From: Conexibacteraceae bacterium
GTDB taxonomy: Bacteria; Actinomycetota; Thermoleophilia; Solirubrobacterales; Solirubrobacteraceae
Assembly (NCBI GenBank): GCA_009785395.1
Contig: WQWK01000037.1
Coordinates: forward strand, 1-12,419
Length of the DNA: 12,419 bases
Direction: 5' to 3'
In this document: one piece after another, positions 5,799 through 12,419 of the stretch
How the letters are laid out: every line of letters begins with the position of its first letter
How positions within the stretch are numbered: position 1 is the first letter of the stretch
Position numbers and translations under genes: made by a program
Notes under the pieces: model-generated
Databases searched by the model: none
Seen by the model: only the letters and a program-made list of their open reading frames with translations
What the model was told of the DNA's origin: nothing

Positions 5799-6862
5799 CG
5801 GGGACCGGCGGTCGACCCGCGCACGACCAGCTTGGTCGCCAGCTCGACGTGCAGCGCCTCGATGCGCTGGTTCTGCAACAGCCGCACCAGCTGTGAAACA
5901 GCCATCCGGCCCATTTCGGCCAGCGGCTGGCGCACGGTGGTCAGCGGCGGATCCAGGATCGATGCCTCAAAGGTGTCGTCGAATCCGACCACCGAGATGT
6001 CCGCCGGCACCCGCAGCCCGTGCTTGCCGGCGGCCTGCAGCACGCCGACCGCCAGCATGTCGTTGAACGCGAAGATCGCCGTCGGCCGCTCGGGCAGCGC
6101 CAGCAGCTGCTCCATGGCGGCGCGTCCGCCGTTGTCGCGGAAGTTCGCCTCGACCTGCAGGCTGGGATCGGGCGTGATCCCCGCTTCGCCGAGCGCAATG
6201 CGGTAGCCGCGGAGACGCTCCTCGGTCGCGATCCAGCCGCGTGGGCCGGTGATCGCGGCGATCCGCCGGTGACCCAGCTGCAGCAGGTGCTCGGTGGCCT
6301 CACGCGCGCCCGAGATATGCGCCGCTGAGACGGTCGGGACGTGCTCGTCGAGCGGCGAGCGCGGATCGACGATCACGAACACATAGCCCTGCTCCTGCAG
6401 CGCCGCCAGCTCCTCGTCGGACTCCTCCGGGAGGATCAGGATCGCTCCGTCGGTGGTGCCCTGACGCAGGCGCTCGAGCAGCGTCACCTCGCGATCGTGC
6501 TCGTGCAACGTCGGGCAGAGCACCATCGGGATGTCGTGCTCGTAGAAGGCCTCGCTGACGCCGGCGAGGATCTCCGAGAAGTACGAGTGGTGGATCAGCG
6601 GCAGCGTCACGCCGACCAGGCCGCTGCGCGTCGCGCCGCCGACGCGCGAGCCCGTGTAGTTGTGCTCGTTCACGACCTTCATCACGGATTCGCGGACCGA
6701 GTCGGAGACCTCAGGCCGGCCATTGAGCACGCGCGAGACGGTCGCCGGCGAGACCCCGGCGAGCTTGGCGACGTCGCGGATCGTCAGGCGCCCACTCGGG
6801 CGCTGGTTCGCCCCGGTGGTCCCGGTGCTGCTGCCATTTCCGGTTTGGGGCGTGGTCGACAT
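5795..6862 (-). CDS. LacI-family transcriptional regulator
   Basis: This 355-residue repressor has a Ser/Thr/Gly-rich N-terminal lead of about 25 residues, then the LacI helix-turn-helix LTIRDVAKLAGVSPATVSRV (26-45) and a ligand domain of the periplasmic-binding-protein type. In that domain YFSEILAGVSEAFYE, GTTDGAILILPEES, LGHRRIAAITGPRGW, AIFAFNDMLAVGVLQA and DISVVGFDDTFEASILDPPLTTVRQP are typical. The DNA-contacting hinge is unusual, with YTGSRVGGATRSG where most relatives have a YxPN...AR.L type sequence. It is divergent from the ABC importer, and both GAAACGTTTC palindromes lie between them, so it probably represses the importer and itself. LacI-family ligands are mostly sugars or nucleosides; the actual effector cannot be read from the sequence. 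The gene may have a very short leader. Confidence 0.94.
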   Translation of the reverse strand: MSTTPQTGNGSSTGTTGANQRPSGRLTIRDVAKLAGVSPATVSRVLNGRPEVSDSVRESVMKVVNEHNYTGSRVGGATRSGLVGVTLPLIHHSYFSEILAGVSEAFYEHDIPMVLCPTLHEHDREVTLLERLRQGTTDGAILILPEESDEELAALQEQGYVFVIVDPRSPLDEHVPTVSAAHISGAREATEHLLQLGHRRIAAITGPRGWIATEERLRGYRIALGEAGITPDPSLQVEANFRDNGGRAAMEQLLALPERPTAIFAFNDMLAVGVLQAAGKHGLRVPADISVVGFDDTFEASILDPPLTTVRQPLAEMGRMAVSQLVRLLQNQRIEALHVELATKLVVRGSTAGPR

Positions 6863-6874
6863 GGCTCATATTGA

Positions 6875-6903
6875 ATCATAGATGCGTGAAACGTTTCAGA
6901 AAT
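6875..6903 (-). promoter_or_regulatory. Probable promoter of the lacI-type gene
   Basis: On the - strand a good -10 box TATGAT is found (plus-strand 6875-6880), 12 nt before the start codon at 6862. A -35 box is weak: ATTTCT at 6898-6903 with a 17-bp spacer. Transcription would begin only about 6-8 nt before the ATG, so the mRNA would be almost leaderless. This fits the lack of a Shine-Dalgarno sequence. Palindrome 1 fills most of the spacer. Confidence 0.4.
6887..6898. promoter_or_regulatory. LacI-type operator O1
   Basis: TGAAACGTTTCA is a perfect 12-bp palindrome with the central CG step typical of LacI-family sites. It lies upstream of the importer -35 box and just behind the probable -10 box of lacI, a position suited to autorepression. 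Confidence 0.8.
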
Positions 6904-6909
6904 TTTTTC

Positions 6910-6939
6910 TTGACACGGCAGAAACGTTTCGTATATCGT
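6910..6939 (+). promoter_or_regulatory. Probable promoter of the ABC importer operon
   Basis: A perfect -35 consensus TTGACA occurs at 6910-6915. The -10 box may be TATATC at 6932-6937 (16-bp spacer) or TATCGT at 6934-6939 (18-bp spacer). An A/T-rich run (AAATTTTTTCT, 6900-6910) abuts the -35 box and stands out in this high-GC DNA. The start codon follows at 6971 after a purine-rich leader. Confidence 0.65.
6921..6930. promoter_or_regulatory. LacI-type operator O2
   Basis: GAAACGTTTC is a perfect 10-bp palindrome with the same core as O1. It occupies the spacer between the -35 and -10 boxes of the importer promoter, so a bound repressor would block RNA polymerase. Its centre is 33 bp from that of O1, about three helical turns, so both sites face nearly the same side of the DNA. 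Confidence 0.8.
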
Positions 6940-6970
6940 TCGCCGCGAGAGAGGGAGCAGAGAGAGACTC

Positions 6971-7963
6971 ATGACTTTCATACTCAGGAGATTGTCGTTC
7001 TACGCCGTCGCCGTGTGGGCGGCGGTGACGGTGAACTTCGCGATCCCGCGCCTGGTGCCGGGCAACGCGGTCGAAGCTGTCATCGGACAGATGAGCAACG
7101 TCTCGCCGTCGGAAATCCTGGTGATCAAGAAGCAGCTTGGCGCCGCCGGCGCGGCCGGCAGTGGCAGCCTCTTCCACCAGTACATCCAGTACTGGAACGA
7201 CATGATCCACTTCAACCTGGGCACGTCGGTCTACGACTACCCGGCGAAGGTCACCACGGTCATCGGCCAGACGCTGCCGTGGACCGTCGGCCTCGTCGGC
7301 GTCGCCACGATCATCAGCTTCACGGCCGGCACGCTGCTCGGCGTGCTCGCCGCCTGGCGCCGCGGCGGCTGGCTCGATCGAGCCCTGCCGGCGTTCACGT
7401 TCCTGCAGGCGATGCCGTACTTCTTCCTGGCGCTCGTGCTCGTCTACTTCTTCGCTGTCAAGCTGGGCGGTGCACTGCCTACCCAGCAGGCCTACGCGCT
7501 CGGCATCACCCCCGGATTCAACTGGACGTTCATCGGCAACGTGCTCGCGCACGCGATCCTGCCGGCGGCGACGATCATCATCACCTCGATCGGCGGCTGG
7601 ATGCTGCAGATGCGCAACGTGATGCTGACCACGATCTCCGAGGACTACATCCTCGTGGCCCAGGCCAAGGGTCTCTCCTCCCGCCGCGTGATGTTCACCT
7701 ACGGCGCGCGCAACGCGATCCTGCCCAACATCGCGGGCTTCTCGCTGGCGCTCGGCTTCGTGGTGGCGGGCGCGATCGTGATGGAGATCGTCTTCAGCTA
7801 CCCGGGTGTCGGCTTCACGCTATTCCAGGCGGTCCAGCAGCATGACGTGCCGCTGATGCAGGGACTGTTCCTGGTCATCTCGCTGACCGTGCTCACGGCG
7901 TGCCTGCTGGCCGACATCGCCTACGTCATCGCCGACCCCCGGGCCCGGACCAGGGGCGCGTAG
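6971..7963 (+). CDS. ABC importer permease, OppB/DppB type
   Basis: This 330-residue inner-membrane permease belongs to the oligopeptide/dipeptide/nickel uptake family. It opens with a cytoplasmic MTFILRRL and a membrane segment (about 9-28), followed by the usual large external loop to about residue 100. Further membrane segments lie near 103-127, 140-164, 190-210, 255-275 and 297-320. The EAA loop that docks on the ATPase is seen at 224-252 (EDYILVAQAKGLSSRRV and RNAILPN). It ends with a short ADPRARTRG tail, as DppB proteins do. ATG 6971 is preceded by purine-rich GAGAG at 6962-6966. It is the first gene of a four-gene importer operon. The family cannot tell peptide from oligosaccharide import. 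Confidence 0.93.
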   Translation: MTFILRRLSFYAVAVWAAVTVNFAIPRLVPGNAVEAVIGQMSNVSPSEILVIKKQLGAAGAAGSGSLFHQYIQYWNDMIHFNLGTSVYDYPAKVTTVIGQTLPWTVGLVGVATIISFTAGTLLGVLAAWRRGGWLDRALPAFTFLQAMPYFFLALVLVYFFAVKLGGALPTQQAYALGITPGFNWTFIGNVLAHAILPAATIIITSIGGWMLQMRNVMLTTISEDYILVAQAKGLSSRRVMFTYGARNAILPNIAGFSLALGFVVAGAIVMEIVFSYPGVGFTLFQAVQQHDVPLMQGLFLVISLTVLTACLLADIAYVIADPRARTRGA

Positions 7964-7965
7964 CG

Positions 7966-8966
7966 ATGGCCACGGTCGCCGAGCAGCCGCTCGTCACTCC
8001 GCGTCCGGTCCACAAGGGCCGGGGACCGCTCGCGATCGTCCGCGCGATCGGGCTGGGATTTGCCCGCCTGCCGCTGAAGGCCAAGGTCGGCGTCGTGCTC
8101 CTCGGCTGTTTCATCATCGTCGCGATCATCGGGCCGTACGTGGCGCCGTATGACCCGAACACCATCATCGCCAACCAGATCATCGCGACGGGGCCGAGTG
8201 CGAAGCACTGGCTCGGGACCGACTACCAGGGCTCGGACATCCTCTCCCAGCTGCTCGTCGGCACACGCTCCACGGTGGTCATCGGCCTGCTGGCGGGCGC
8301 GATTGCCACAGCGCTTTCGGTGATCGTAGGCACCGCCGCCGGCTACCTGCGCGGCTGGCCGGACGAGCTGCTCTCACTGGTCTCGAACGTCTTCCTGGTG
8401 CTGCCGGCGCTGCCGCTCCTGATCGTGATCATCGCCTTCTTCCCGTCGCCCAGCAACTACCTGATCGGACTGGTGCTGGCCCTGCTCGGCTGGCCCTGGG
8501 GCGCGCGCGTGATCCGCGCGCAGACGCTCGCTCTGAGCAACCGGGACTTCGTGCTCGCCGCCCGCGAGGTCGGTGAGCGGCCCTGGCGGATCATCCTCTT
8601 CGAGCTGCTCCCCAACGAGGCCGGGCTGATCTCGGCAAGCTTCGTCGGCACGGTCCTGTACGCGATCCTCACGCAGGTCGCGCTGGCCTTCATCGGCCTC
8701 AGCAACCCGACCGCCTGGACATACGGCACGATCCTCAACAACGCGTCCACCAACAACGCGGTCCAGCTCGGCGACTGGTGGTGGTTCGCCATCCCCGGAG
8801 TGCTCGTGGCGCTGCTGGGCATGAGCCTGGTGCTGATCAACTTCGGCCTGGACGAGATGTCCAACCCGCGCCTGCGCACCTCGCGCCGCCTGCGCCGCAT
8901 CGGCCGCCGGCCCTGGCGCCCCGCCGACCCGACCCCCGTCCTGCGTGAGTCCGCGGAGACCTCCTC

Positions 8967-8970
<4 letters not shown>
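7966..8970 (+). CDS. ABC importer permease, OppC/DppC type
   Basis: This 334-residue protein is the second permease of the heterodimeric channel. It has the cytoplasmic N-terminal stretch typical of OppC, a first membrane segment at about 42-60, and APYDPN right after it. HWLGTDYQGSDILSQLLVGTR (81-101) is the classic OppC/DppC pattern. The EAA loop is at 192-216 (NRDFVLAAREVGERPWRII). The last membrane segment (277-294) ends in INFGLDEMSNPRLR. A basic, Arg/Pro-rich tail follows. The true start is ATG 7966, only 2 nt after the previous stop and with AGGGGC at 7952-7957 as binding site, rather than the in-frame upstream ATG at 7900. The stop overlaps the GTG start of the ATPase gene. Confidence 0.93.
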
Positions 8971-10949
<1,979 letters not shown>

Positions 10950-10950
10950 G

Positions 10951-11044
10951 CCGAGGAGATCTCGGAGCCGACGCCCCTGGGTACCAGCCAGAGGCGCCGG
11001 GCCCCGGTACAGCAGTAGCCGCGCCGCCTGCAACTCCGGCGCGG
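10951..11044 (+). other. Stem-loops in the ATPase to binding-protein gap
   Basis: The 148-nt space 10950-11097 is the only sizeable gap in the importer operon. Inverted repeats are CCGAG/CTCGG (10951-10955/10961-10965), GTACC/GGTAC (10981-10985/11006-11010) and the strongest, CCGCGCCG/CGGCGCGG (11019-11026/11037-11044, 10-nt loop). No T-tract follows the last stem, so a full intrinsic terminator is unlikely. Such hairpins before a binding-protein gene can protect or process the mRNA and so raise its share of the output. This role is inferred. I see no convincing second promoter. Confidence 0.45.
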
Positions 11045-11078
11045 ATATCCACACAACCAGCAGTATCACTCGTATCTA

Positions 11079-11085
11079 AAGGAGG
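11079..11085 (+). promoter_or_regulatory. Strong ribosome binding site of the binding-protein gene
   Basis: AAGGAGG, an almost complete anti-16S match, is found 12 nt before ATG 11098. It is the best such site in the window and fits the high protein level usually needed for a solute-binding subunit. Confidence 0.75.
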
Positions 11086-11097
11086 GGGTTCGCTCTA

Positions 11098-12419
11098 ATG
11101 AAGCGAATGCTCATCAGTACTAAGGTCCAGGCCGTCGCGGGCACACTCGTCCTCGGCGCGTCGGTCGCCGTCGCCGCGCTCAGCGCGGGCCCGGCGCTGG
11201 CCAGGCAGCACGCGCAAGCGGCCGCTGCCGGCACGCTCGTGATGGAGTCCAGCCCGGTCGGCGCGTCGACTGGTTTCAATCCGTTCCAGCCGCACTCGAA
11301 CGCGTACACCGTCGGCTCGGTGTCGCTGATCTACGAGCCGCTGTTCCAGGAGAACCTGGCGCACCCGGCCAACGCGCCGTACCCGTTCCTGGCGACCCAC
11401 TACGCGTGGGGCGACAAGGGCAAGTCGATCACGTTCACGATCCGTCAGGGCGTGAAGTGGTCGGACGGCACCGCGTTCAGCGCCGCTGACGTGGCGTTCA
11501 CCTACAACCTGCTCAAGGCCAACCCGAGCATCAGCGGTATCGGCTCGCCGATCAAGAGCGTCACTCAGAGCGGTGACAAGGTCACGCTGACGTTCCCGAC
11601 GGCTCAGTACGCGAACTTCCAGGCGATCGCGACGGCGGTCTTCATCGTGCCGCAGCACATCTGGAGCTCGGCCGGCAACCCGGCGACGTACCTCGACTCG
11701 AGCCCGGTTGGCACAGGCCCCTACGTGGTCAAGAGCTTCGACACCTCCGGCATCGTCATGACGAAGAACCCCAATTACTGGGGCGGCCCGTTCGGCGGTA
11801 AGGGCCCGGCTGTCCAGACGGTCGAGTTCCCGGCTCTGCCCAGCAACACCAACGCTCTGACCAACCTGATCACCGGTTCGGTCCAGTGGTCCGGCAACTT
11901 CCTGCCGGGCTTCGCGCAGGCGACCAAGGGCAAGGGCGTCGTCAACTACTCGCCCCCCGGAAACACCAACGCCTTCTGGCCGAACCTCGGCCAGTGGCCG
12001 ACCAACAACCTGGCTGTCCGTCAGGCGATCAGCGACGCGATCGATCGCACGACGATCGGCACGCAGGGCGAGGCGGGCCTCGAGGCTCCGGCGACGAGTG
12101 CCGGCGGCCTGACGCTGCCGACCTTCCAGCCCTTCCTGGCGTCTGGCGTCGCGAAGCTCGACACGCACGCCAACGCGAAGGCCGCGGGCAAGGTGCTGAA
12201 GGCTGCCGGCTTCACGAAGTCCGGCAAGTACTGGGCGCTCAAGGGCAAGATCGTGAAGCTGTCGATCACCGACCCGAGCAGCTACAGCGACTACAAGGCG
12301 GACGACATCCTGGCCGCCAGCGAGCTGCAGAAGGCCGGCATCGACGCGACCTGCGGCGGTCAGGGCCAGACCCAGTGGCAGGAAGACGTTACCACCGGCA
12401 ACTTCCAGCAGACTCAGCA
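11098..12419 (+). CDS. ABC importer substrate-binding protein, family 5 (3' end outside window)
   Basis: The frame is open from ATG 11098 to the window end, giving 440 residues of a longer protein (the family is usually 500-600). A Sec-type signal is seen: MKRMLISTK, a hydrophobic stretch to about residue 30, and a probable cleavage site after PALA (residue 35). No lipobox cysteine is present. The mature part matches the SBP_bac_5 family with FNPFQPHSNAYTVGSVSLIYEPLF, ITFTIRQGVKWSDGTAFSAADVAFTYN, GTGPYVVKSF, MTKNPNYWGG and NNLAVRQAISDAIDR. It would capture the ligand outside the membrane and deliver it to the two permeases. The ligand is unknown. The divergent LacI regulator argues for a sugar or glycoside; family homology alone would say peptide. 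M4 (11107) is a possible alternative start, but it is too far from the binding site. Confidence 0.93.
   Translation, partial: MKRMLISTKVQAVAGTLVLGASVAVAALSAGPALARQHAQAAAAGTLVMESSPVGASTGFNPFQPHSNAYTVGSVSLIYEPLFQENLAHPANAPYPFLATHYAWGDKGKSITFTIRQGVKWSDGTAFSAADVAFTYNLLKANPSISGIGSPIKSVTQSGDKVTLTFPTAQYANFQAIATAVFIVPQHIWSSAGNPATYLDSSPVGTGPYVVKSFDTSGIVMTKNPNYWGGPFGGKGPAVQTVEFPALPSNTNALTNLITGSVQWSGNFLPGFAQATKGKGVVNYSPPGNTNAFWPNLGQWPTNNLAVRQAISDAIDRTTIGTQGEAGLEAPATSAGGLTLPTFQPFLASGVAKLDTHANAKAAGKVLKAAGFTKSGKYWALKGKIVKLSITDPSSYSDYKADDILAASELQKAGIDATCGGQGQTQWQEDVTTGNFQQTQ

Noticed and set aside
11095..12168. Open frame of 357 codons on the - strand opposite the binding-protein gene
   Set aside because: Composition is that of a high-GC shadow, with no recognisable motif. 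The + strand frame has a signal peptide, a strong ribosome binding site and family 5 binding-protein motifs.

Overview
The window is high-GC DNA with tightly packed genes, 4-nt ATGA/GTGA overlaps, a separate-gene beta-ketoadipate cluster and fused Dpp-type ATPases. This points to an actinobacterium, possibly of the Thermoleophilia/Solirubrobacterales kind. That placement is an inference from gene style and protein flavour; no marker gene is present.

Region 1 (1-4888, + strand) is a protocatechuate (beta-ketoadipate) catabolic operon in the order pcaI(partial)-pcaJ-pcaH-pcaG-pcaB-pcaD-pcaC. PcaHG opens the ring of protocatechuate, PcaB cycloisomerises carboxymuconate, PcaC decarboxylates the lactone, PcaD hydrolyses the enol-lactone to beta-ketoadipate, and PcaIJ loads CoA onto it. 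The thiolase (pcaF) and any IclR/MarR-type pca regulator are not in the window. From pcaI to pcaB every junction overlaps (11, 4, 4 and 11 nt). The pattern breaks between pcaB and pcaD, where a 73-nt gap holds a perfect 11-bp inverted repeat.

Region 2 (4917-5798, + strand) is a polytopic membrane protein that resembles the uncharacterised COG4705 family. It carries a His-rich C-terminal tail made by three perfect 21-bp tandem repeats. Its stop codon shares the palindrome CTAG with the stop codon of the convergent lacI-type gene.

Region 3 (5795-12419) is a LacI-family repressor gene on the - strand, divergent from a four-gene Opp/Dpp-type ABC importer on the + strand: two permeases, one fused double ATPase, and a substrate-binding protein cut by the window end. 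The 108-bp divergent region has two GAAACGTTTC palindromes whose centres are 33 bp apart. One sits in the spacer of the probable importer promoter and the other just upstream of the probable lacI -10 box. This suggests a self-controlled switch for a sugar, oligosaccharide or glycoside importer, although the transporter family by sequence alone would be called peptide-type.

No tRNA, rRNA, CRISPR array, insertion sequence or phage gene was seen, and no gene-free stretch exceeds 150 bases. Most of the window is recognisable catabolism. The least explained parts are the His-tailed membrane protein, the pcaB-pcaD palindrome and the identity of the LacI-controlled transport substrate.
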